Source: Sulfuricurvum sp. (GTDB lineage Bacteria > Campylobacterota > Campylobacteria > Campylobacterales > Sulfurimonadaceae). From it: 64,000 nt of DNA. Of the stretch, positions 35,038 through 42,952 are shown piece by piece. Every line of letters starts with the position of its first letter. Position 1 is the first letter of the stretch. The position numbers were made by a program, and so were the translations under genes. The notes under the pieces were generated by a model that was given only the letters and a program-made list of their open reading frames with translations, did no database searches and had not been told where the DNA came from. Location: positions 186,001 to 250,000 of the forward strand of contig JAUXYP010000006.1 in NCBI GenBank assembly GCA_030694265.1, in the 5' to 3' direction.

Positions 35038-36200
35038 TGAGTAATAGTGTTGTTATTGTAACTTTGTCGCTTTTAATTATGTTTTCTCCTTTTTTATCAA
35101 GGGTGACTAAAATTCCCGTGGTAGTTGTGGAAATTTTATTGGGCAGTATCGCGGCGTATTTTGGCTTATTGGTTGAAAATGAACTTTTTAAAATTATTGC
35201 CAAAGTTGGATTTTTATATCTGATGTTTTTGGCAGGTATGGAAGTGAATCTCAAAGAGTTTGGGTTCGCGAAATCTTCTTTATTACGCCGTACCATCGTC
35301 TATTTCGCTATGTTGTACGGGTGTTCTTTTGGTCTCTATGTGTATTTTGATCTAAGTGCTGTTTATTTGGTCGCTTTCCCGATTTTTTCGTTGGGTATGT
35401 TGATGGCATTGGTCAAAGAGTACGGAAAGCATCAGCCATGGCTTGCGTTGGCACTCAATATTGGTATCATCGGCGAACTGGTGAGTATCATGGCACTGAC
35501 GGTACTTAGTGGTGGACTCGAATACGGTTATAACCGAGAATTCGCGATTACGTTGGGCGGGTTATTCGCATTTTTAGTAGGATTCGTTCTCTTTTTTCGT
35601 GGAATTCGCATTTTGTTTTGGTGGTATCCTGGGTTGAAAACTCTTATTATGCCTCATGAGGATGGGAAAGATCAGGATATTCGTTTCTCGATGTCATTGA
35701 TGTTTATCTTGGTTGCAGGGATGTTGTATCTCAAAATAGATGTTGTTTTGGGGGCATTTTTAGCAGGGACATTTATTGCCACCTATTTTAAACACAAAAC
35801 AGAGTTGCCTGAAAAATTATCCTCTTTTGGATTTGGATTTTTGGTTCCGATTTTTTTTATACACGTTGGATCAACAGTTGCATTGGAAGCATTTACAGAT
35901 AGTAATATATTACAAATGGCCTTTTTTATAGCAAGTGCAATTATTGGGATTCGACTAGTAAGTTCATTAGTGGCGTATGTAGGATATTTGGGATTGAAAA
36001 ATACCATTCTTTTCTCTTTGAGTGATTCTATGCCGTTGACGTTCACGGTTGCGATTGCAACCTTGGGGTATCAAGCGGATGCGATTAGTCATGATGAATA
36101 CTATGCATTTATTGTGGCGAGCATGGGCAGTGGTATTTTTCTCATGATTCTGATCAAAATACTGCATAGCTATTTTTATCCTAAAGAATCAAAAGAATAA
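35037..36200 (+). CDS. Cation:proton antiporter (CPA2 type)
   Basis: The 387-residue protein is very hydrophobic, with about 11-12 membrane segments, and starts like KefB/GerN-type exchangers (LLIMFSPFLSRVTKIPVVVVEILLG). It probably exchanges Na+ or K+ for protons. No C-terminal TrkA-N domain is present. ATG 35037 overlaps the folP stop by 1 nt with AAGGGG upstream. ATGs at 35013 and 35031 are less likely. Confidence 0.85.
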   Translation: MSNSVVIVTLSLLIMFSPFLSRVTKIPVVVVEILLGSIAAYFGLLVENELFKIIAKVGFLYLMFLAGMEVNLKEFGFAKSSLLRRTIVYFAMLYGCSFGLYVYFDLSAVYLVAFPIFSLGMLMALVKEYGKHQPWLALALNIGIIGELVSIMALTVLSGGLEYGYNREFAITLGGLFAFLVGFVLFFRGIRILFWWYPGLKTLIMPHEDGKDQDIRFSMSLMFILVAGMLYLKIDVVLGAFLAGTFIATYFKHKTELPEKLSSFGFGFLVPIFFIHVGSTVALEAFTDSNILQMAFFIASAIIGIRLVSSLVAYVGYLGLKNTILFSLSDSMPLTFTVAIATLGYQADAISHDEYYAFIVASMGSGIFLMILIKILHSYFYPKESKE

Positions 36201-36290
36201 TGCTTTTCAGTGAAAAAAAGGTACAATCGAGCAATTAATGGGTAAATACAATTGCAAAGATTGCACTAAGATAAAAGAAAAGGAGTTCTT

Positions 36291-37061
36291 GTGGACTTAA
36301 CAACGATTTTAGGGATATTAGGGGCGATGGCTTCTATTTCTATCGGAGACTTGATGGAGGGCGGAAACCCTGTCCATGTTGTCCACATTACATCACTTAT
36401 TATTATTATTCCTACAACTCTTTTGGCGTCGATGGTAAGTACAGATGCAGAATACATCAAAGGTGCATGGAAAAATTTAGGAATGAATTTTAAAAAGTCA
36501 CCGGTTAATTTGGAAGAGCGTATCAAAGAACTCGTAGAATTAGCATTAATGGCTCGACGTGACGGGTTGCTTTCACTTGAAAAGAGAGTGTCTGAACTGG
36601 ATAATGAGTTTTTAAAACAAGGTCTTAGTATGGCTGTTGATGGCAATGAAATTGACACAATTGCAGAAACTTTAGAAGCTGTTATTGAAGAGACTGAACA
36701 TTATTGGCACGGATGTGCCCATTATTGGATTCTAGCTGGGGAGACATCTCCGGTTATGGGTCTTGTTGGAGCGGTTTTGGGTCTGATTTTGGCACTTCAA
36801 AAACTGGATAATCCAAAAGAAATGGCGGAGGGTATTGCAGGTGCATTTACCGCGACTGTCACCGGGATTTTCGGGGCATACGTCTTGATCGGGCCGATGG
36901 GAAATAAAATGAAGGCAAAAGCACATCATATTGTTAAAGAACAAAAGGTGATGTTAGAAGGGATAATAGGTATCGTTCATGGTGATAATCCGCGCACACT
37001 TGAAGCAAAATTATTAAATTTCCTTTCACCTGCTGAAGAGAAACACAGCCAATTTTCGTGA
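36291..37061 (+). CDS. motA: Flagellar stator protein MotA
   Basis: MotA forms the proton channel of the flagellar motor with MotB. The 256-residue protein has four membrane helices, two near the N-terminus and two around residues 150-205, and the conserved Pro in GETSPVMGLVGAVLG. A cytoplasmic loop lies between. GTG 36291 is preceded by AAAAGGAGTTCTT. motB follows 11 nt later. Confidence 0.95.
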   Translation: MDLTTILGILGAMASISIGDLMEGGNPVHVVHITSLIIIIPTTLLASMVSTDAEYIKGAWKNLGMNFKKSPVNLEERIKELVELALMARRDGLLSLEKRVSELDNEFLKQGLSMAVDGNEIDTIAETLEAVIEETEHYWHGCAHYWILAGETSPVMGLVGAVLGLILALQKLDNPKEMAEGIAGAFTATVTGIFGAYVLIGPMGNKMKAKAHHIVKEQKVMLEGIIGIVHGDNPRTLEAKLLNFLSPAEEKHSQFS

Positions 37062-37072
37062 TGAGTAACTAG

Positions 37073-37918
37073 ATGGCAAAGAAAAAATGTAAAAAATGTC
37101 CGGAATGTCCTGCGGGGGAAAAATGGGCAGTTCCTACGGCTGACTTTTTCAGTCTTTTATTGGCATTATTTATTGCGCTGTATGCCCTTGCATCCGTAAA
37201 TAAAGAAAAAGTGCGCGCACTAAAAGAAGAGTTTGTCAAAATTTATGATTATGCGCCTGCACCTGAGGAGATAAGCCCGGTATTACCTATGAATCCAGAG
37301 TCTACGGATAAATCTGAGAAATCCAGTGCTGGGAAAATGCCGGTTTCCAGTGGAGGGGCATTACTGGATACTACATCTACTTTGGGTGAGGGAACAACGG
37401 TAGCAAGCAGTAATGAAAGCCAAGATGAAGAGGCGCAGAATGTTTCTGTAGGAGAAGGTGCTTTGGATCAAACAATGGATGGGGTGTTATTTAAACTTCC
37501 GGCAACGATCCCTTTCAGAGGGTCGAATGCCAGTATTGATGATCAAGAGATGCACCTTTTTATTAAAAGGGTTGCAGATATTATAAAGACACTTCCCCCT
37601 ACGGTGGATATATCGGTGCGCGGTTACACGGACAATCTAGTGCTTCCAAAAGGTACACAATACCGTGATAATCTTGATTTATCAAGTGCAAGAGCGGCAA
37701 CAGTAGTGCGTGAACTTATTAAAAACGGTGTTTCAGCTGATCGTCTTTCAAGCGCAGGATTTGGATCTGGCAAACCGTTGGCAACTAACTCAAATGAGAC
37801 GAATCGTGCTAAAAACAGACGAGTTGAATTTTATATGTTTGTTTCAAATGATAAAAAGTTGGATCAAGAAAAACAAAAAAGTGTGTTAGATTCATTGGCG
37901 AAACTTCCTCAAAAATGA
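37073..37918 (+). CDS. motB: Flagellar stator protein MotB
   Basis: MotB anchors the stator to peptidoglycan. The 281-residue protein has the proton-carrying Asp D24 at the start of its single membrane helix (PTADFFSLLLALFIALYA) and a C-terminal OmpA-like domain with VRGYTDN, LSSARA and NRAKNRRVEF. The cytoplasmic N-terminus has three Cys (C6, C9, C12) in a C-x2-C-x2-C pattern. A hairpin terminator overlaps its stop codon. Confidence 0.95.
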   Translation: MAKKKCKKCPECPAGEKWAVPTADFFSLLLALFIALYALASVNKEKVRALKEEFVKIYDYAPAPEEISPVLPMNPESTDKSEKSSAGKMPVSSGGALLDTTSTLGEGTTVASSNESQDEEAQNVSVGEGALDQTMDGVLFKLPATIPFRGSNASIDDQEMHLFIKRVADIIKTLPPTVDISVRGYTDNLVLPKGTQYRDNLDLSSARAATVVRELIKNGVSADRLSSAGFGSGKPLATNSNETNRAKNRRVEFYMFVSNDKKLDQEKQKSVLDSLAKLPQK

Positions 37919-37923
37919 GGAAG
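37904..37923. terminator. Hairpin overlapping the motB stop, possibly bidirectional
   Basis: CTTCCTCA, loop AAAA and TGAGGAAG form a perfect 8-bp stem whose right arm contains the motB TGA. T-tracts are short on both sides. It lies between convergent motB and the cyclophilin gene, 5 nt before the latter's stop. Confidence 0.5.
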
Positions 37924-37928
37924 AGCCT

Positions 37929-38447
37929 TTATGGAAGAATGGTAGCTTTGAGAATTTTTTGAGTTTGGATCGGTTTGTCATTACTGGTTTGAACGTTATT
38001 TAGCTTTCCAATTACATCCATTCCCCCCACTACTTTTCCAAATATAGTATGATAGCCATTGAGCCATGGAGTTGGTGCTGTAGTAATAAAGAACTGACTT
38101 CCATTGGTTCGTGGACCGGCATTTGCCATAGCAAGAATACCGGCTTTGTCAAATACTACTCCTGATTTAAACTCATCTTTAAACGGTTTTTTCCACATTG
38201 ATTCACCGCCGGCACCTGTACCCGTAGGGTCACCACCTTGAATCATGAAATTTTTGATGATACGGTGAAAGGTCAGGCCATTGTAATAGCCATTTTTTGC
38301 CAAGGTTGTAAAATTTTCAACAGCAAGCGGTGCAACATCTTCATACAGCTCAAGAATAACTTCTCCCTGAGTTGTTTGTAATGAAACTCTGGGATGGGCG
38401 GCTAGGGCAAGGCCTGAAGCGAGCAGTAAAGAAACTAATATACGCAT
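37929..38447 (-). CDS. Exported cyclophilin-type peptidyl-prolyl isomerase
   Basis: The 172-residue protein has a signal peptide (1-16, cleaved after ALA) and a cyclophilin domain with FHRIIKNFMIQGGDP and NGSQFFITTAPTPWLNG, which contain the catalytic Arg and substrate-binding residues. It should assist periplasmic protein folding. It lies 10 nt downstream of msrB, another repair or folding enzyme. Confidence 0.93.
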   Translation of the reverse strand: MRILVSLLLASGLALAAHPRVSLQTTQGEVILELYEDVAPLAVENFTTLAKNGYYNGLTFHRIIKNFMIQGGDPTGTGAGGESMWKKPFKDEFKSGVVFDKAGILAMANAGPRTNGSQFFITTAPTPWLNGYHTIFGKVVGGMDVIGKLNNVQTSNDKPIQTQKILKATILP

Positions 38448-38457
38448 TATGTAACTC

Positions 38458-38853
38458 CTAAGTTCGTGGTTTGAAGTCTAAGCAGACTGAATTGATACAG
38501 TAGCGAAGACCGGTTGTTTTTGGCCCATCGGAAAACACATGCCCTAGATGGGCGTCACACGCAGCACACAGGACTTCAACACGAATCATGCCATGAGCCA
38601 TGTCTTGCTTCTCTATGATGGTCTCAGGGCTAAGGGGGCTATCGTAGCTAGGCCAGCCAGTTCCTGAATCAAATTTAGCAGTTGAGTCAAACAATGGGGT
38701 ACCGCAACAGATGCATGTATAAACGCCATCGGCTTTGTAATTGGCATATTCACCGCTGAATGCAGGTTCTGTTCCATGTTGACGTGCAACGTAATATGCT
38801 TCCGGTGACAATTGCTCTTGCCATTGGCTATCAGACTTGATAATTTTTGTCAT
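38458..38853 (-). CDS. msrB: Methionine-R-sulfoxide reductase MsrB
   Basis: MsrB reduces methionine-R-sulfoxide in oxidised proteins. The 131-residue protein has two CxxC zinc pairs (CICC and CAAC), the [10 protein letters not shown] segment and the catalytic Cys in RYCINS. No signal peptide is seen, so it is cytoplasmic. It starts 1 nt after the stop of the upstream 481-residue gene. Confidence 0.95.
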   Translation of the reverse strand: MTKIIKSDSQWQEQLSPEAYYVARQHGTEPAFSGEYANYKADGVYTCICCGTPLFDSTAKFDSGTGWPSYDSPLSPETIIEKQDMAHGMIRVEVLCAACDAHLGHVFSDGPKTTGLRYCINSVCLDFKPRT

Positions 38854-38854
38854 T

Positions 38855-40300
38855 TCATCCCTCCAAATTAGATTCGGAGATTATAGTGACCGTATCTGAT
38901 GCACGGCTTAACGCTAGAGGATAATAGAGTAGATCGTGATGGTTTAGATTGATAAGATAGCTGTGAGGTACATTGAGGCCGCTGATATATTCAGGAGTTG
39001 AAAGTGTGATTTCCTCTAAATTATCGTATTGTAAACTAAAAGTATCGTTTAAAATCCTGCAGTTGACTTTTAAATGATCTTCAATGGCTTTTTTATACTC
39101 AAGGAATATCTCGTGGTTAGGTAATATGATCATGATAAGGTTACTGTTTATAGTCTCCAAGTGGGTTTTTAAACCAGTGAGCAAAGTGAAAAGCGCTCCT
39201 TTGGTATGCGTAAAGTGAACGGTATGGACAGTGGGTTGTCGATAGATTGTGGTTAGGGTATTGGCATGTATATCTATGGGATTAGTAACACCACATAAGA
39301 GAAGTGCTCGTGAACCCTTATGCTCTATAACCCGCTCCAGCGTTTCAGGGGAGAGCAAATGAACATCGTCACAAACAATGAGGCTGCTTTCTAGGAATAT
39401 ACGCGTTGTTTCAATAGATTCATTCTCCGGTGAAGGTGTGTAAAAGTGGAGGTGGGATAAATTGCATTTGACAGCTGCAAACTCCATTAGGGAAATAAAC
39501 TCATTACGCAGTAATTCGCCGCTTAATCGTGTCGGTGTCATAACAAGAACAGATTGCTCAGGATGAGTAAGCAAATAATCCATTACTTTTCGAATTAATA
39601 CCGTACTTTTTCCACTGCTGTGCGGGGCACTTAGGACGAGTGTTGAACGATTTTTGATGGGAGTATCCAAAAACAGCAGTTGTTCTGGTGAGAGGAAGGA
39701 GCCAAAAGTTTCAGTGGCTGTTGGTAGTACAAGAGTATGTGCTCTAAGTGATCCGATAACTTTTAGTTTGGAGAATGCGTACGTTTGATACTCACGTAAT
39801 GCATGAAGTTTATTTTGAATATCAAGAGCAGTATCATCTTTAAAAATCAATCGTCCTCTTGGTAACAGTTCATGGAAGGATGGGCTAAGAGTTTCAAATT
39901 CGGCATAGGTGAGATTTTTCATCCAAAAAATTCGCTCTATCGGCGTGGCATCAAAAGAGAGTACGTCCTGAAGCTTTTGATAAATTATTTTTTCGGTGGA
40001 TTCAAGTTGAGTATGAGAGGCAGCATGACTCTGGCGCGTTAAACGTTTGACACTCGCCCCCTTGAGTTCTTGTAAATTCCATAGAATCTTTTCTCCCAAG
40101 TAAAGGCCATAATGGGGAAGAAAAAGCAAAAGGTCGATATTAAAATGGTTTTCATGGTGAAATAAGACGAAATCGGTTAAATAAACTGAATCTTCAGGAA
40201 GTGTTAAATCGTCAAAAATAGTAGCGATATTATCGAGTGAAGGAATGTCTTCTAAGAGTATTTTTGACGATTTAAAACGGGAAAAAAAGGAAAATAGCAA
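38855..40300 (-). CDS. NERD-like plus UvrD-like (SF1) P-loop protein
   Basis: The 481-residue protein has an N-terminal segment (about 35-130) resembling a NERD nuclease-related domain, with N54-I55-D56 and E70-K71 in place of the usual D and ExK. It is followed by SF1 helicase-like motifs: a Q motif LSPEQ (204-208), Walker [10 protein letters not shown] (225-233), motif Ia VLVMTPTR, Walker [10 protein letters not shown] and motif VI-like [13 protein letters not shown] nucleic-acid repair or defence role is possible. TTG 40300 is used, with AGGGG 7 nt upstream. No partner is seen. Confidence 0.65.
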   Translation of the reverse strand: MLFSFFSRFKSSKILLEDIPSLDNIATIFDDLTLPEDSVYLTDFVLFHHENHFNIDLLLFLPHYGLYLGEKILWNLQELKGASVKRLTRQSHAASHTQLESTEKIIYQKLQDVLSFDATPIERIFWMKNLTYAEFETLSPSFHELLPRGRLIFKDDTALDIQNKLHALREYQTYAFSKLKVIGSLRAHTLVLPTATETFGSFLSPEQLLFLDTPIKNRSTLVLSAPHSSGKSTVLIRKVMDYLLTHPEQSVLVMTPTRLSGELLRNEFISLMEFAAVKCNLSHLHFYTPSPENESIETTRIFLESSLIVCDDVHLLSPETLERVIEHKGSRALLLCGVTNPIDIHANTLTTIYRQPTVHTVHFTHTKGALFTLLTGLKTHLETINSNLIMIILPNHEIFLEYKKAIEDHLKVNCRILNDTFSLQYDNLEEITLSTPEYISGLNVPHSYLINLNHHDLLYYPLALSRASDTVTIISESNLEG

Positions 40301-40372
40301 AAAAACCCCTAAATTCAGATAATGAGTAATTATAACCTATTTGAAAAAAAAAGAGAGAAATGAAGTTAAGTG

Positions 40373-40395
40373 TTCCTGAAGAAGATCCTCAGGAA
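40373..40395 (-). terminator. Hairpin downstream of hup
   Basis: TTCCTGA and TCAGGAA form a 7-bp stem with a 9-nt loop, 14 nt after the HU stop. The T-run on the minus strand comes about 20 nt later, so termination there is uncertain. Confidence 0.35.
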
Positions 40396-40408
40396 GATGG
40401 GAAACAAA

Positions 40409-40693
40409 TTACTTTGCTGCAGCAACGCTGTCTTTAAGACTTTTGCCTGGCTTGAATTTAGGAACCATTTTGTCAGAAGTTGTATAAGTTTTAGTAGTAC
40501 CAGGTACTGTACCGCTTTTACCTTTTTGTAATGATGCTGCAAAACTTCCAAAACCTACCAAAGAAACTTCTTCTTTAGAAACAAGCGCTTCAGTTACTGC
40601 TTCTGTGAAAGCTTTGATAGCTGTTTCAGCTTCAATTTTAGTTTTGTAACCACCATTTTTTTGTACCAACTCTACGAATTGTGCTTTGTTCAT
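40409..40693 (-). CDS. hup: DNA-binding protein HU
   Basis: HU is a small basic nucleoid protein that bends DNA. The 94-residue sequence begins MNKAQFVELVQKNG and has the dimer core VSLVGFGSFAASL; the DNA-binding arm ends in the basic KFKPGKSLKDSV. It has its own ~110-nt upstream region with a predicted leader hairpin. Confidence 0.96.
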   Translation of the reverse strand: MNKAQFVELVQKNGGYKTKIEAETAIKAFTEAVTEALVSKEEVSLVGFGSFAASLQKGKSGTVPGTTKTYTTSDKMVPKFKPGKSLKDSVAAAK

Positions 40694-40724
40694 TTATTAC
40701 CCTTAAGATTAGATAGATGACATT

Positions 40725-40766
40725 CACTTCAACCCCCTGCTTCTATGGGAAATAGAGAGGGAAGTG
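40725..40766 (-). promoter_or_regulatory. Hairpin in the hup 5' leader
   Basis: On the minus strand CACTTC pairs with GAAGTG, CCTCT with AGGGG (one G-U pair) and CTAT with ATAG around a TTCCC loop. The middle pairing works on the minus-strand RNA but is mismatched on the plus strand, which supports an RNA structure in the hup message. No T-run follows, so it is not an obvious terminator. Confidence 0.4.
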
Positions 40767-40804
40767 ATTCAAACGCGAATACTTTAATATCTCTTAGCTT
40801 AAAT

Positions 40805-41044
40805 TTATCTGTGTTTTTCTATTTTTTTGTAATTTGTTGGCAAAATTGACCATTTTAGAGCACTTTTTGTCTTTTTAATGGATGAGCAGTCATTTAAAAA
40901 GTATTTCATTGACTCTTTAATGTGCAGTATCCAATAGCAATGGTATTGAGACAAAGACCATTTTAGGGGTGAAAATCGTGTTGAGGAGATGGATAAAAAA
41001 ACATCTTCTAAGCCATCGCGTTCTTGCTCACTTAAAATGCTCAT
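40805..41044 (-). CDS. Small uncharacterised protein coupled to HTH gene
   Basis: I do not recognise this 79-residue protein. It begins MSILSEQERDGLEDVFLSI and has a basic, aromatic-rich C-terminal half with several Lys, Trp and Tyr. Its ATG overlaps the stop of the upstream HTH gene by 4 nt (ATGA), which argues that it is real and made together with it. Confidence 0.6.
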   Translation of the reverse strand: MSILSEQERDGLEDVFLSISSTRFSPLKWSLSQYHCYWILHIKESMKYFLNDCSSIKKTKSALKWSILPTNYKKIEKHR

Positions 41045-41286
41045 GTTAGTTTTCCTAATTTATTAATTTTTCGTATCACTCTGATGATTTCATCGTCATC
41101 GAGCATGGCGAGCATTTCAAGAACAGCTTTAGCCGCTTGCGGTTTTGCATTTCCTAATCTCCAATCTTGATAGGTTCGCATAGAAATATCCAACTTTTCA
41201 GACATCGTTTTTTGGGAAATCTTTTTGCCATTGTTTTGTGCCTCAACGGCATTATGTAGAAGATTAAAAATATCATTGATTTCCAT
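41041..41286 (-). CDS. Small helix-turn-helix regulator
   Basis: This 81-residue protein has an XRE-like helix-turn-helix at about residues 22-48 (ISQKTMSEKLDISMRTYQDWRLG). It is predicted to be a DNA-binding regulator. The partner gene downstream overlaps by 4 nt. The start is 6 nt from a TAGAAT -10-like hexamer with no room for a normal leader. Its targets are unknown. The upstream region to 41468 holds promoters but no other known gene. Confidence 0.75.
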   Translation of the reverse strand: MEINDIFNLLHNAVEAQNNGKKISQKTMSEKLDISMRTYQDWRLGNAKPQAAKAVLEMLAMLDDDEIIRVIRKINKLGKLT

Positions 41287-41292
41287 TACCCC

Positions 41293-41298
41293 ATTCTA
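41293..41298 (-). promoter_or_regulatory. -10-like element for the HTH gene
   Basis: TAGAAT on the minus strand is followed by GGGGTA and the ATG of the HTH gene, a 6-nt spacing that would give a leaderless or nearly leaderless transcript. Confidence 0.35.
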
Positions 41299-41409
41299 AT
41301 CTTCATTTCTTAAAATAAACATTAAAGTGTGTGTTTTGGTCTTTATAAATTATATAAATGGAATAAATATGTAGTTAATGCACAGAATAACGTATAATAT
41401 TGGATAGAT

Positions 41410-41415
41410 TATAAT
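41410..41415 (+). promoter_or_regulatory. -10 element before a small plus-strand ORF
   Basis: TATAAT lies exactly 7 nt before ATG 41423. Whether it drives the small ORF or an antisense RNA is unknown. Confidence 0.4.
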
Positions 41416-41422
41416 AGAATTA

Positions 41423-41533
41423 ATGGTGAGTGAAAAAAAAGGTGGGGATGTAGAAGCCTTGTTAAAGGCTAAAGAAGATCAGTATAGTCGTATTTTGACA
41501 AATCGACGTAAAATATTCCCTCTCGTTGGATAA
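41423..41533 (+). CDS. Possible 36-residue protein antisense to a gene end
   Basis: A short frame starting MVSEKKGGDVEALLKAKEDQ runs 36 codons to TAA. A TATAAT lies 7 nt upstream, and no ribosome-binding site is seen. Its last 65 nt are antisense to the 3' end of the HTH/coiled-coil gene. It could be a small protein, the spurious product of an antisense RNA, or the remnant of a larger gene. Confidence 0.3.
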   Translation: MVSEKKGGDVEALLKAKEDQYSRILTNRRKIFPLVG

Positions 41534-42137
41534 TACGGACATCACTGCCAAAACGCTCTGTAAAACGGTGACGTACCAGTTTGCGTTCTTCACTTCCTAT
41601 GCCTATGAATTTTAAATAGCGTTTCAATTCAATAATCCCTTTTGGTTCAATAGAGATAGTACTGGATTGTGCTACATCGACGTCATGTACCGTATTGGTA
41701 TTGTTAGAGAGCATTAATTTACTACTGAGCACTTCTAAAATATTTTTGAGCTGCTCATCTTTGGCCATGTATATTTCTTCAATTCGTACACGCTCGGCTA
41801 TCAACATCTCCTCTTTGTCGTTTGTCAATTGGTCTATTTTTGCTTCAAGTTCTTTGATCTTGAGTTTGAGATGGTGATTTTCTTTTTGATAAAGGGAAAT
41901 GACCATCCCAACGCTTGTTTTAGGAGATGCAGTTACTGGGACAGTTGCAGTTACTGTTTGTTTCGAGGAATCGTGTATTTCTCGTTGCTTTTCTTCATCA
42001 AGTGAACTGCGGGGAACTATGATATAGGTTACCCCCGATTCAATAATATAATTGAGTCGTTTGGTCCGAATCTTATTTTGTATCATTTCTTTAGACATTT
42101 TAAATGTTTTTGCGTATTCATCAATACTAAATCGCAC
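41469..42137 (-). CDS. HTH-like and coiled-coil protein coupled to a cyclase
   Basis: The 222-residue protein has an N-terminal domain resembling excisionase or MerR-type HTH (SIDEYAKTFKMSKEMIQNKI), a Ser/Thr/Val linker, a long coiled coil (about 83-140, ENHHLKLKIKELEAKI), and a basic C-terminal domain that ends FYVDLSKYDYTDLL. It may match a Campylobacterota-specific uncharacterised family such as DUF3972, which I cannot verify. It overlaps the cyclase-like gene by 11 nt, so the two are translationally coupled. Confidence 0.65.
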   Translation of the reverse strand: MRFSIDEYAKTFKMSKEMIQNKIRTKRLNYIIESGVTYIIVPRSSLDEEKQREIHDSSKQTVTATVPVTASPKTSVGMVISLYQKENHHLKLKIKELEAKIDQLTNDKEEMLIAERVRIEEIYMAKDEQLKNILEVLSSKLMLSNNTNTVHDVDVAQSSTISIEPKGIIELKRYLKFIGIGSEERKLVRHRFTERFGSDVRIIQREGIFYVDLSKYDYTDLL

Positions 42138-42789
42138 GAATTCTCCTTTTTGGGGTTAACCAGTCTTGTTTTGGAGGAGGGATTATTCCTCCTTGACGCA
42201 TCCATATTAAATAACCGTTGCGTTTAATTTCATGTTTATCATGAAAGGTGTGCAGTGCGCTGTATCGAAATTCACATTTTTTTAAAAGAGCTGAAAAGTC
42301 GTCATGTTCATCCAAAAAGGTTTGCAATGAGTCGAAGGCTGAGGCCGAAATAAAAACGGTATCAGCTACTAAGTTTTTGATTTCGATATAGCGTGCACAC
42401 TCATTTAAACCATCACCTACAAAGTTATTATGTCCCAAAATATCTTCAAATCGGTGTACCTTTCCGGTATGAACGGCTACTCTTATACCCTGAAAATAGG
42501 GGTACTCTTTCGAAATAAAATCAGAAAAATGGATAAAAGAGAGACCAAGGATCGCTCCGAATCCTTTAAGATTTGGATGTAAGATACAATAAAAACCATC
42601 ACCTGTAGGGATAATACCTTGTAGCATTTTTTCCAAAGGTATGCCTGAATTTTCCAACATTTTTCGAATCATTTTTTTGTAACTTTGAGAAAGAAACGTA
42701 ATGAGTTCAAGCTGTTTGGACATTTCAAGGCGAGAAAAGTCGATGATATCAATCAAAACGATATCAGTCTCAATAGCTTGTTTATGCAT
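42127..42789 (-). CDS. Class III nucleotide cyclase-like protein
   Basis: The 220-residue protein resembles a stand-alone class III adenylate/guanylate cyclase catalytic domain. Metal-binding Asp candidates are D14 in LIDIIDFS and D64 in PTGDGFYC. N129 and R133 in GLNECARY match the catalytic Asn and Arg. The Lys that usually precedes the GDG motif and sets adenine specificity is absent (LQGIIPTGDG), so substrate choice is unclear. There is no membrane or sensor domain. It is coupled to the HTH/coiled-coil gene downstream. Confidence 0.7.
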   Translation of the reverse strand: MHKQAIETDIVLIDIIDFSRLEMSKQLELITFLSQSYKKMIRKMLENSGIPLEKMLQGIIPTGDGFYCILHPNLKGFGAILGLSFIHFSDFISKEYPYFQGIRVAVHTGKVHRFEDILGHNNFVGDGLNECARYIEIKNLVADTVFISASAFDSLQTFLDEHDDFSALLKKCEFRYSALHTFHDKHEIKRNGYLIWMRQGGIIPPPKQDWLTPKRRIRAI

Positions 42790-42952
42790 AATTTGGATAG
42801 TTTCCAGTTACTGAAATAGGTCATTCATTGTAGTCAAATTCACCTCTATAATCACTGAGATGGCGTGTTTAATATCGGCAAAAATAACAAAGTTGTAATC
42901 TAAATATGTTATTATGGACAAAAGTAAACATTATTAAATATAGGAAAAAAGT

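Noticed and set aside
41455-41470. AGCCTT/AAGGCT hairpin as terminator of the HTH/coiled-coil gene
   Set aside because: The 6-bp stem overlaps the stop codon and the T-run on the minus strand is about 15 nt away, so it does not have a terminator layout.
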